Below, in pieces: positions 33,401-44,047 of a stretch of 64,000 nt of DNA (the stretch's first letter is position 1; each line of letters begins with the position of its first letter). Source of the DNA: Enoplolaimus lenunculus (taxonomy: Eukaryota > Nematoda > Enoplea > Enoplida > Thoracostomopsidae). The position numbers and the translations under genes were made by a program. The notes under the pieces were generated by a model. The model was not told the origin of the DNA and did not search any database. It saw only the letters and a list, made by a program, of their open reading frames with translations. Where the stretch lies: NCBI GenBank assembly GCA_030248215.1, contig JASANG010003755.1, positions 62,001 through 126,000 on the forward strand. Direction: 5' to 3'.

Positions 33401-35541
33401 CAGCAAGCAAATAATATTCAATCGGCTTTCTAAATTTTTTAAGCAACTAACATGTATAAGTGGTTTATGTCAGTCTAGGTAAAAACTGGGACTTCAGACC
33501 TTTTTACTAAGCAGCTGGAAAAGCGGACCTCTGAAGCGGGGATCTAACTCTCAGCCTACGGATCCTTAAGCTAACTTTCTACCACTGCGCCAAGTAGCCG
33601 GCGTCTGCAACTGCATTTTTCATCGACTATATGTGTCGACCGTACGTATGCTGTCAGCAAGCATACAACACAATGCGCATTGCATGCTTACAGTTTACAA
33701 CTAACTATAAGTATTAAAATAAGGTAATTTCCGGTGTTTCTGTAACGGAAACGGACAGTAATTTTTACCAGAAACAGATAGTCGGATACACTCTGATACG
33801 AACACATCAAACCACAAAATTAGCTATCTGAAATTTTTGTATCCAAAATGACCGCACGTACGGAGAGGATATTGGAGTTACATAATTTTCACCCACTAAA
33901 ATTTAATCAGGTAAAAATTTACCGTAACCGGAATCGGAAGGTGAGAAAATTCCTGAACCGGACTTCCGAAGACCCACAAACGGTCAAATTATAGCTCCTT
34001 ACAAAACTGTATCAAATACGTATTAAGCTGAAAATCTACGCAGAATTCCGAATTTATCTAATGATTCTTGCCCTAAATATTTTTGCGCAAACATCACACA
34101 TGGCTTACATCACCACGGGCTACTTTATCATCAATGTCAGATTCTTCGGAATCACTTGGTTCCATGTACGTATCAGCTCGGTATCGCTCGCGCGCATTTC
34201 GAAAAAATGCATCAGTCCAACTACTTATTGAGTCGGCATTTAAGTCAACTGTTATAGTGTCCGTTTGAACACTGGACGTGTTGGTAAAAGCGTCCTAGAA
34301 CGACATTTCAACGTGCCAAACTTAACTAAAGGAACATAATAAATAACAAATACGCAATATGTTTAAACAAACAGAATGAAGAATAGAAACACAAGTCCTA
34401 AAACGTTTGCTTGTGCTGTATTTGTGATTCTTTTCCAGGTTTTTATGCTTCCGTTAGGTTTTTGAGTATCAATTTCATTTTCGCATGATTGTCCACTAGT
34501 CCCTGGCTCATTAATTTTATTCCCCTGCCACTGCCCACTAGTGCTTAGTTGTGTATTCACGAAACTGTTTTGACCATACAATGGACAATCATCAACTTGA
34601 TTCGTTTGTGATGTAGCCTGGCCGAATGTGTCCGTCGCCTCTAACCAATTCGTAACGTACTGTTCTCTCTGGTCTTGTACAGTGCCGCATATTTCATCGG
34701 TTGTTGTTTTAGCCGTCGTCTCATACGGATTGGTGCGTGGATCGTCCAGTTTAAATTCCAACGGAATAATCTTCGGTCGTTTTCGAAACAACTTTGGCGG
34801 CCGTTCTCCCAAGTAAATAAGTTTGGCTTCTTCCCTAGCATACGCGCAGTGCCTTTTCGATACCAGCAGCTGTTCTGGCTGCCGTGATTGCTGCTGCTCT
34901 TGATTACGCTGCGGGATCTGTTGAAATTGCTGGTGTTGCGGCTCCTGTTGATGTTGATGATACTGCTGCTGTTCTGCTTGTTGCAATTAAACGTGCGCAT
35001 GTTGAAGCAACTGATGAGATTGCTGTAAGTCTTGTGTCTGTTGTAATTGCGCCTGTAGCTGTGAACGACTGGTTCGGAATCATTTGCGCTGTTATTGTTA
35101 GCAGTGTCCACCGATCGCAATTCAATTTCACCTTAATGAATCAGATCCACGGTCACGCCCATACGAATTGTGCTCGTTTGACGCAGGTTGTAACGTCACT
35201 TCTGCTTCTTGACAATGTGCGTCCAAGTTGCATGGTTCCGAAACCGTATATGCCGCCACGAAAGGATTGATCGTCTCCAATGTTAATAATGACGAGATGG
35301 AATTGTTCGGTTTAATTGCCAACTTCTTCCAGTTACAAGCTGGATCGTGTAAATGAGCAAAATTCTGTCCTGTCGACAGTAGTTGATCTTGAGATAGTTG
35401 TTCTAACGGTGAATGATAGCGATCCTCTGCACGATATTTTGCCAACGGATCAACCGGTTGCCAGTCTAACCCAACATACTCCAGTGCTCCATCGAAATGT
35501 TCAACAAATATTTCCGATTCAGCGACACTTCCTTCAGCCAT
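30466..35541 (-). CDS. RRM protein B: glutamine-rich N-terminus, two RRMs
   Basis: Presumed RNA-binding protein on the minus strand. Confident exons: 34271-34109, 33150-32990, 32427-32301, 31887-31654, 30872-30709 and 30529-30466 (stop); phase holds across all. RRM1 spans the second and third of these, with RNP2-like LVVFNI, RNP1-like KGFAKLVY and ALRALPHVVNG. Then comes an exon with LRRLCDINQARF and IVQSFWAYL, a module also found in paralogue A. RRM2 has RNP2-like LFICDV, RNP1-like GGFGNIQF and a short last exon (AVDAATSMFAFA). N-terminal part: an ATG at 35541 opens a 137-codon frame (to 35128), and a separate glutamine-rich frame runs from about 35100 to 34400. How these join is not settled: the Q-rich frame has an in-frame TAA near 34986, so a short intron, an error or decay must be assumed. 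The orthologue is not recognised. Confidence 0.75.
30956..31207. mobile_element. CAGGGTGCAA-family element, decayed
   Basis: Starts CCAGGGTGCAAGG and ends GTAGTTCTAGTTGCACTC with TTCCGGTTCCGGTAAC words near the right end. About 250 bp in an intron of RRM gene B. Same end pattern as 59863 onward and 23880-24183. Confidence 0.5.
32628..32843. mobile_element. MITE with GGCCCGTATTSTCAA ends
   Basis: About 216 bp in an intron of RRM gene B. Ends are GGGCCCGTATTGTCAA and, inverted, GGCCCGTATTCTCAA; both continue inwards with CTATCATCAGTTRGTA. A truncated relative at about 51490-51610 shares GTGTGTAGYACCTRTCA. Confidence 0.72.
33455..33603 (-). repeat. tRNA-derived SINE
   Basis: On the minus strand an A-box (TGGCGCAGTGG) is followed about 40 bp on by a B-box-like GAGTTAGATCC. 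A non-tRNA body then continues (CTTCAGAGGTCCGC, GTCTGAAGTCCCAG), which is the plan of a tRNA SINE rather than a tRNA gene. It lies in an intron of RRM gene B. No poly-A or target duplication located. Confidence 0.55.
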
Positions 35542-36102
35542 TTTACAATATGAACCAGCAAAATATTAGTATTTATTTTATTTGAGTTCTGCAACTAATC
35601 TACATTTTGAGTTCACTGCTGAGCATCAGGACAAATGCAATACAATTTAAGTTTTTTGTACCTAACTGAACACACGTCCATAACATTTGGTGGCAACATT
35701 ACAGATTAACAATTCCGAGTAATAAAAATAAATGATATACCGTATGGCGATGACCAAATTTAAAGTTCTACGTTAACATTGTTACGTAATACGGCGGAAC
35801 TAAGCTTATTTTTAGCATCGCCGCAGCACAGGCAGGCAATTCGCCGTAACCATAGGTCACAGGCAACAACCACCGATCGCCGTCAGTAAAGACAGGCAAC
35901 AAACGTATTAGAGCCGTACCGCTGTCTGTGTAGGACAGGCAACTGTAAGTTTAAACTAAAACAAATATCGCCGCCGCTATTAAGCAAGCCAAGCAAAAAC
36001 AATCGCCGCCGTGAAATACAGCAGGCAAGAAACAACTTAAAGTTCACGATTTGCAAGAAACTTTTATTTCGCTGGCAACCAATAAAATTACAGCGTATAG
36101 CT

Positions 36103-36195
36103 AGGGATGTGCCGATACCAAAATTTTTGCCGATACCGATGTCGATTCTTATTTTAAAATTTCGCCGATGCCCATGTTGATGCCGATTCCATCTT
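36103..36195. mobile_element. Isolated hAT-like transposon end
   Basis: Starts TAGGGATGTGCCGATACC and continues with GCCGATACCGATGTCGAT and GCCGATGCC words, the sub-terminal repeats of the element at 18630-18872. No matching second end is visible before the A/C tract. Confidence 0.5.
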
Positions 36196-36318
36196 TAGTA
36201 CACCATGCTTAATAAGCAGCTAGAATACTACATTGCGTTATCATATGAAGGCTTAACCCTAACCATAAAAATAATTAGAAATCAAATAAACAAAAACGAA
36301 GAGGCAGGAAACGAAACA

Positions 36319-36480
36319 AAAAAAAAAGCGCGCCCCACCCCCCCCACAAAAAAAAAAAAAAAAAAAAATCAAAACCACCACCACACCAACACAAAAAAAA
36401 AAAAAAAAAAAAAGACAAAAAAAAAAACAAAAAAGACCACCCACCAACAAAAAAACCCCGCCCCCCCCCCCCCAAACAGA
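36319..36480. repeat. A/C-only low-complexity tract
   Basis: About 160 bases made almost only of A and C, with A runs over 20 long and C runs of 8 and 14. It has almost no G or T. Open frames on either strand here are artefacts of the runs. Confidence 0.95.
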
Positions 36481-36921
36481 AAAACCACCACGTGCGAATC
36501 AAATTTAATACCATGACTTCCACTGAAAATTTTGTTGCTGAAAGAACTTCAAAGCTGTTTTGCACCGAACCCGCACATGTAAATTGCAAGTGCAAGGTTT
36601 TGCTGCAAAAACTTACACGTGTAAATAGGACATAAGATGACCATTGTACGTAATGCTATATAGTACATGTAGCTTTAATCCCCATTCACACGTACGAGTT
36701 GCAGATGCGAGTTCTTTCTGTCAAAATCAGCACTTGCAAATTGCACCTATGAGTCCCCTCTGCAAGAATTTGAAGGAATGAATGGAGTTTTATCGTACTT
36801 ATACAAATTTAACAATCAATAAAGAATTAGAAGTGTTCTCGAGATATGTGAAGTTTGCAGCAAAAAACTGGACTATCAACTTCGCACAACCACTATCCAA
36901 CAGACTATGTTACTATTTATA

Positions 36922-39030
36922 CTAGCTAACCTGGTGTTTTGTGTTACGATCCTGTGCTGTCTGTTCACATGTTACACTTCTATCCCTATCAGTGATTATT
37001 TTAGTGTGTTTATTGGGCGGAACAGTTGATTTTGTCGACTTTCTTTGGTTGCTTTCAAAGTAGGTCCAAAACGACTGAATAATATGCTTGTCATCCTCTG
37101 TTATGCAACGAGCAACTGCGTCGCTTTGTTCAAGATCGCTACGCATCGTAAGGTCACACAGTTTACGCTGTAGTGTGTATGCCTGTAACAAGATTTTTAG
37201 ATTTCCAAAATATTTTACTGTGTTGCGTTTTTAGAAAGCTTTTTATATTTATGAGTTTTGAAAGCGAATAAGGTTTTATTTAATGCTGCAAATATCTGCC
37301 GTCCCCGGCTAGACTAGGTATGTATGTATGTATCATTAACATGATGGTTTGAAATTTATGATTTTATGGTCTCCTCGCAGCAATCAGCTACAGGTGGTGG
37401 AGGTCGCAGGAGGGCGGTCAACCTCAACTCCAAATGTTTGTTATACATTAGTTTGAGAAGCAAAAATGCACAAACTGAAAAGATTCATGCTCGATTTACA
37501 AACAAATAATAATCCGCCCTCCTCAAAAAATTTTTTAGAACCACCAGTGGCTACGAGAATATGAAACCAAGATAAAATATACAAATGAATTAACACAGTG
37601 TTTGGTCATGGCGCACTTAACTGCAGTACCTAACAAATCGCGCTTGCTTATCTAAACAGGAGCCGACGTCTAAACACGCAGTTACCTGTGCTGTTACTAA
37701 AAGGCACGCAACCAAATATATAAAGTAAAAAGTTTTAACCAAACCTCATCATTAAATGCAAATTTCAGGCGTAGTCGAGTTGCAAGCGACAACGGAATTT
37801 CAGGCTTAACAACAACGTTGCTTATCACATGAGGCATATAGTTTAAAGCTGTTTCCAAATCATCCATGTGTCTAAAAAGGATCAAAAACGCGTATGTATG
37901 TAACTGAAAATATTTGTCGTCAAAATTCAAAACTAAGGTTCTTTAGTATTTTGATTACAATTTAAAAATGAATGTATTCTTCTTTAAAAATCAAAACGAA
38001 GGCGATATATTAATTTGATACAATTTTAAAACTTATGTTACATAAGTTTCTGAAGCAGAATATTTCAACAAAAATCGCGCTGTACAATACTGCATATATT
38101 TATTGACAACGAGTACTGTCTATGATACAAGGTTAAGGATTGCTACGTCGAAATGCTACGACATTAAGTTACTACGAAAATACTTCGACGATTGACGAAT
38201 GCACGTGAACATTTTGTGCATTGGTTTGTTAACCTCAGTTTAACAAATCCGAGCAAGTAATCTATTTAAATTCAATAAACATTTACTTTTGCGCGACTCA
38301 ACTAAATTTCAACAGTGAACAAACTAAGACGTTATATCTGATCGACATCCGACTCCGATCAATCCGGCTCCGGTTCCGTTATTATGGTCCAACACTGTCT
38401 TAGCCAGTATTACATACGCGCCGACGTCAGATTTTACGTATTTTAGAAAAGCTGATCAATAGCAAAACTATCCGTTCACAAGTTCAAACAGACGTACTTA
38501 AATTCGATCACCATTGAACTGTCTTTATTCTCAAAAGAAGACGGTTGCCAAGTGCAGTTCACTTTTCCAAACTTTGCATAATATCTACGAACCTCATGTT
38601 TTGTAACATGACTGGGAATGCCAGCAATACACAATGTTTTCGTTTGAATAATCTAAAACTGAAATAATTTTGTAGAGCTTAAAACGTAAAAATAGCGCAC
38701 GCCGATAAATAAGTATATATTTGTTTATTTCCAGCAACAGAAAACATGTGTAATTGTAATATTGCATCACAAGCTAACATACAAAAGTGAAAGTTATAGT
38801 AGAGTTGCAGTTGAAGTGCACTTAATTACGAACTTATTTCGTTCTTCAAAATTAAAAACGCCACTCATTAAAAATAAGCGAATTACACTCACCCTATTAC
38901 TTTGGTCTGAGCCATTGTCAGACAGGTCAGAGTCGTCAGACGATAGATTGAAAGACTTCGATCTGTTGACTCTGGCGTGCTGTTTCCAATATGAGTTTGG
39001 TTTGAATTGGTCTGATGAATTTTCCATCAT
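36922..39030 (-). CDS. RRM protein A, tandem paralogue of RRM protein B
   Basis: Four exons on the minus strand: 39030-38893, 38652-38498, 37871-37745 and 37182-36922 (stop); lengths 138, 155, 127, 261, phase-consistent, 226 aa. Residues 1-46 are polar, serine- and aspartate-rich (SSDDSDLSDNGSDQ). One RRM follows: RNP2-like LCIAGI (53-58), a degenerate RNP1-like SSMVIEF (91-97) and ALNYMPHVISN. The last exon has LQRKLCDL and IIQSFWTYF, the same module as in paralogue B, then a lysine- and threonine-rich tail. The 127-bp exon has the same length and phase as its partner in gene B, which supports duplication. The family is not recognised. The start is the first of two adjacent ATGs; an earlier exon cannot be excluded. 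Confidence 0.72.
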
Positions 39031-39099
39031 AGTATTAATGCACAATTAGAACAGTGGCGTCTTTCTAATAATTAAGCATTTATACATCTGGCTTCTCCA

Positions 39100-39850
39100 C
39101 AGCTTGAAAATTTCCGCCGGGGGGCGTTTCCTGGTGCCCCCCAGGAGTTTGCTGGGGGGCAGCTGATTTTGCTGGGGGGCAGTTTTCCTGGGGGCCCCCA
39201 GATGATCTGGGGGGTCCTGGGGGGCAGGCTTAAAATTTTGCAAACCGACTTTTTGGACCATTTTTTCATTCTAGACCGTGTTTCCAACTCAACGTAAGAT
39301 TACTCATCGCTCAACATGACAAAAATTTCTCGCAAACGCCAATAACAATAATTTTAACTAATATTACGTATATGCTGACAACTTAACCAGAAGTTGAAAG
39401 AAGCACAATTATATAAAATATAGATAATCTATAATTGAAACTGTGATTAACATATATTTTATATATTAGTCACAGCTTAAGTTTATCATAAGGCTCAGGC
39501 GGGTTGAACTTGTTGCTGCAAGGTACTTTCGAATGCTGTATGCCCTGAAACGGTCTTTATATAATTGTGCTTTTTCAGTTCATTATTGAATTGTATTAGT
39601 TACTACGGGTATTTGTAACGCTAATAAAAATTATGAGTACTCAGCGTAATATAAAATCATATTTTGCCGAATGTTCGCCTCAAAAGAAGTTCAGGTCTTT
39701 ACGCTTTAACATTGAAAATTTTTGACCTAGAAAAGTCCTAGGGCCCCCCAGCAAAAAAATTTGTTGGGGGCATTTTGCTGGGGGGCGGCCGAAAATTCGC
39801 CGAGGGCCGTTCCTGGGGGCGGCAAAATTTTCGATGGGGGGAAAATGAAA
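39100..39850. repeat. Element with very G-rich inverted ends
   Basis: The left end (39114-39230) has many runs of five to six G (GCTGGGGGGCAG repeated) and the right end (39740-39845) has CCCCCCAGCAAAA and TTGCTGGGGGGCGG. The outermost parts are related in inverted orientation (GAAAATTTCCGCCGGGGG and, inverted, GAAAATTTTGCCGCCCCC). Between them is ordinary AT-rich DNA. It has no coding content and I cannot assign a family. Confidence 0.6.
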
Positions 39851-40849
39851 ATTTCGAAAAAGCAGAAATTTATTAGGTTTGTTATATAATTTTTAAAATA
39901 ATTTCGATTTTGTAAATCAAAATTTCTAAAAATACCACAAATCAAATTAAAACTAGGAGTATGCCAGTCAAGGAAACAATTAAGTCTCGCTTATTTCTGC
40001 AGCCATTTCTGATTTGAAAATTAAACAAACTTGAGCATAAGCCTTACTAAACACAAAGCTCTTTGCAATCAGTGTTATCTCTTAGTTGTACTAGGCAGAG
40101 ATGTGTGAACAGTTGAGTATTTTCTACATATGCGCGTAAAACCACCAGCAATAAAGAGTTCAATCTTATTGTTATGCCTAGAAGCTCTGTTTCAGCCGCA
40201 AGCCTTCAATAGGTTTTGCTCAAGAACCTGAAGACTTTATGAATGAAAATTATCATCATCATTCATTGCATGAAACGAAACGTTTCATCACAGTAATATT
40301 AATTACTATTCTTAACTACGGAGTGAGTACTATAAACTAATACGATACCAGAGAATTTATGTGCAATAAACTATTTTGCCTTAAGTTCTAAACTAATTCC
40401 ATTAGAATCCACTAATCATTTTTGTAGAGGCCATCTGCTAGAACACCGAGGTCCGGCAGAGATCGCAAGTAACAGAGCCGATTGACTTTTGCAAGTTGTG
40501 GCAGACACCAGAAAGAAGGGCGAATTTGAAGGCGGAAAGCGGGAGCAGGCTGAACAACAGCAGGGTACGACTGGCGAGTCAGAAAGGATGGTACACGAAT
40601 AAGGTAGTGAAAAGGAAATTGAATCACCGGAGGAAAATAAAACGCAGATAACTCCCCCGCGCAGGTGAAGGTTACTTACGGTTGTAAAACTGCTTTTTAC
40701 AAGTGTCTTTAACATCTTGTTGCGACATATTAACTTTTCTGGGCAAATGAAAACGCTCAAGTTTTGATACATTTTCAGCTATTTTTAACTTTTCAACTTT
40801 CGTGTTGATTGGTTAATCTTGTATACCAGTCGTAGAGGGACTACATGTA

Positions 40850-41295
40850 TTGAGTGAAGCTTGAACAAACTTAAACTTAAGCAATTAAGCTAATATGCAA
40901 ATTACATATTAGCTAACTATTCCTTTTTCGGTTTTGGAGGTTTGTAAACAATTGATTCTGATTCCTCATACCAACCCTTTATTGCTGAAATTAGATTGCT
41001 TGTAACCCTAATAATTAGTGAAATATCTTAAAAAGTCAAAATTTAGACTTAACCAATTATGCAAATTAGCCTGCAGCTAATAAGCGGCTTAGATTTTAAA
41101 ACACCAATGCGAGGTTAACACCTCATGATAACAGGCTTTCAAACAAAAAAGTTTTTGTAAATCGGTCCAGCGGCTCCAGAGATTTTTTTCGGACGGACGG
41201 GCAGACAGACGGACATCCACCTTTCGACCCCCGAGCACAATATATGAAACGCTTTGCAAAACTCCGAGCTTTGCTCGGAGTTTCGCTTCACTCAA
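40850..41295. mobile_element. TTGAGTGAAGC-ended element with terminal hairpin
   Basis: 446 bp with exact 11-bp inverted ends TTGAGTGAAGC. Just inside the right end is a perfect 9-bp hairpin, ACTCCGAGC-TTT-GCTCGGAGT (41261-41281). It is preceded by CGGACGGACGGGCAGACAGA and TCGGTCCAGCGGCTCCAGAG. It is non-coding. The family is not assigned. Confidence 0.65.
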
Positions 41296-43290
41296 TAAAC
41301 AAATTGTCAATTCTTAATAAAATATCTTAATTCCCACCGACCAAATTTTAATACCGGAATTTTTATTTCCGGCGAAAATTTACCAAACCCTCCACTAATT
41401 ATGAACTTTATAACAGACGCACATTTAAATTATTTTACCATATACAATATCCGGTATCCGGTTCCATTGCTAGTTTCTTAGACTAAGTTTGATTATAGTT
41501 GAGCATTGCCACTGAAGCTTTATGTGAACCACGTAGCAAATTTTATTACGTTATCGAAAAGGCGTGCTGGGTGCGTGGAGCTTTTGGACGCAAATTGGAG
41601 TACGTATATAAGAAACCGGATTTGATACATTGAATAAATTTCAGAAAGTCACTGGAGTTGCTGGAGCTTTACCGGAGATTCGGTGCAATTGTAACGCGGT
41701 TAGAATTGTAGTTTTTGGGAAATTATCGGAGAAACGCGGGAGTGACGGTGTTTGGTGTGTTCGTGCGCTTCTGGCTTAGTTGAAACCCAGCTTAGTTGCG
41801 TAGTATTCGCCAGATTAAGGATTATTATATTGTTTTTTGTTATTTGGTTTCAAAAGGGTTGTGTGTGCTGATAAATAAATTGTATCACGGTCGCGTTAAT
41901 GAAGTAGACCTCGATAGCGTCAAATTGAGAAAGAATCTTCTTTTGCAATGGTGATTTGCGCGCTTCAATCTAGAGAATCATCAACTATTTACAACAACGA
42001 CCGAATACAGGAACCGGAGCCCGATAAAGCCGGAACCGGAAATACTGTCGATCCCAGGTACTAGGCAGGAATACGTCGTAAATAGGAGATAAACCAAATG
42101 GTAAAAGATTAGAGAACTTTAAACTCGATTCCTTAGAGTATCGCAAGCTTAAAACGGATTCAACGTTGTTATGCTAACTAATTTTTAACGAGGTTAATCC
42201 TCTGTCAAAAAACTGCTTAAAGTTCAGCGCACCACTCGAATTAAAAAAAAGACCTCAGTTTAACTTGCCCTAAATTTAATACTTTAGCAGTTCGGAGCTC
42301 TTTTTTCTATCGTGTTATAGTTTGGTACCACAGCCTTCCAACGATATCGACGGTATTCTGAGGCTATAGTATTACCGCCGCCTATTATGATACGCAGCCT
42401 TCGTCCATGACCAATCTGCGCTCAGAATCTCACATTAGTCAAAAATTTGCATTTCCGCATAAATATTTCATTTAGCTATGTGTTTCTACAATCATAGTAA
42501 TACTTACAGAAAAAGCGGTCGCAGCAGCTGTCACAAAATTGGTCGAAGACCTTTAAAGAAAGCAGAGTATTTAGTTCTGCAACGTGAATTTAACTCGTTG
42601 TATTTGCCTAATCATGTTTCTAACTGGTAGAACATCTTCAAAAAAGTTACTAATTCAACTACTTCCCTATACCTAGCATTTCAGCCGATAAAACGAGAAC
42701 CGAAGGTATTAAAAGCTTTAAGCTACTGATGTGCATCAGAAATTTTATCAATTTTTGTTTCTTAAGCGCTTGTTTTAACTGGTTGCTCCAAAGAAAGCAC
42801 TCTGACCCGTAAGGTGATTGTAATGAGCGTAAAACGTTCAATTCTACAATCGTTACTTTATTCTACAACTGCCTCTAAATAGTTAAAACATATAATTCTG
42901 AAATCGTTATTTATTCTGCAACTGCGTCAATATTCTATCGAATGTCACCGTTCCCTATAACCAGATTGAAATATATTTACGCTAGATCGTGCAAACATCA
43001 GTAAAATTTTTTGAGGGGAATATTATAGGTAGGGACCTCATCATTTTATTTACAAAAAGTTTTCTGAAGGGAAAAATGTAACCTTATCTGATTTTCACAA
43101 AATGTTTCTCACGGAGAGCGTACGCCCATCCGCCCTCCTCTGGATCCACTAGTTCCTCTCACCAGACCGTAATAGATTACTTAGGCAATCAAGATTTTTA
43201 TAGAATAATCATGAAAATATTTTGACTCATCGCTGAATGCAGAATGTCTTTTCGTCAACACCAGCTACTTTATAGTGTTGAAACAATGTA

Positions 43291-43533
43291 CTGTATTGAT
43301 CCGAATAAGAGGGGGATGGGCAATAAGAGGGGGTCCCCATTTTGAGTCCGAATCAATTGGAGTCCCTAAACATTTAATTCAACGGATAATTGCAGTACCG
43401 GATATATATCAGTAACGAAGGGCGGCGGAGCATGGGTTAAAAATAAATAACAGTCTGTAACCGAATAACAAGGGGGTACCCTGTGGAGAGACCAAATAAA
43501 TATCAGTCCCTCCTTTTAATCGGGTCACTACAG
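43291..43533. mobile_element. MITE, CTGTAGTGACCCG family, copy E, shortened
   Basis: 243 bp, ends CTGTATTGATCCGAATAAGA and TTAATCGGGTCACTACAG, flanked by TA. It lacks about 190 bp of the interior present in copies A and C. Confidence 0.85.
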
Positions 43534-43544
43534 TAAATATTCCA

Positions 43545-43662
43545 AATATTTTTTACACAATAGCGTTTCGGATATCCAGCGGATAACCAAATATCAGTAT
43601 GTACGTTTCGTTTCGGATACATATCCGAATTTTTTTCATTATCCGGATATCCGGTGCATCTA
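43545..43662. mobile_element. Remnant of GGATATCCGG hAT-like family
   Basis: Contains TTTCGGATATCCAGCGGATA and ends TTATCCGGATATCCGGTGCATC, the end motif of the element at 15235-15927. Limits approximate. Confidence 0.5.
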
Positions 43663-43852
43663 TACTTCAAGCATTCGGTTGTTTACATTTCAACATCAAA
43701 TTTCTGCAAAGTTTTGAACAAATGTTTATAAACAAATGTCATCAGCACTGGTTAGGTAAAATTGTACGACACTGTCAAACAGCAGTGATATACGTATATG
43801 TAGTATAAAACTTGGATTAACAACCGTCAGTGGTTGTTGCATTTGTGCAGCA

Positions 43853-44047
43853 ATGGCGAATACACCAAAATTTTCAGATTTTATGGATCAATATCGTAAC
43901 TTTTGTTTCAGTCGGACAATTACAGCACAAATCTGTAATGAAAAAAATTTCGAGGAATTTACGTTATTTATAATAACTAATGCTGTGCGTAAAAATATAC
44001 GAATTTCCGGATTTGTCCAGCAATGTCTAGATACCCATTTATGGTAA
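43853..44047 (+). CDS. Hypothetical small protein or first exon
   Basis: 64 codons from an ATG in a fair context (AGCAATGG), with a coding-like composition (FSDFMDQYRNF, FEEFTLFIITNAVRK). The frame ends TTATGG-TAA, and TG-GTAAAT could equally be a splice donor. No family recognised and no phase-compatible second exon found. On the other strand 44297-44187 also has exon-like borders, so the coding strand here is uncertain. Confidence 0.28.
   Translation: MANTPKFSDFMDQYRNFCFSRTITAQICNEKNFEEFTLFIITNAVRKNIRISGFVQQCLDTHLW

Larger units (their letters stand above)
35542..36921. other. Spacer between the two RRM genes
   Basis: Contains a GC-richer stretch at 35800-36010 with CCGCCG and GGCAGGCAA words repeated irregularly, a hAT-like end at 36103-36195 and the A/C tract at 36319-36480. 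No gene seen. Confidence 0.5.

Noticed and set aside
33531-33605. Functional tRNA gene
   Set aside because: A- and B-boxes are present but the acceptor arms do not pair and a SINE-like body follows.
36205-36595. Open frames of about 100 codons on both strands
   Set aside because: They are Lys/Pro or Phe/Gly runs produced by the A/C homopolymer tract.
41540-41900. Possible remnant of a long terminal repeat with a TATA box and polyadenylation signal
   Set aside because: No second copy, no defined ends and no neighbouring recognisable domain, so the family cannot be supported.
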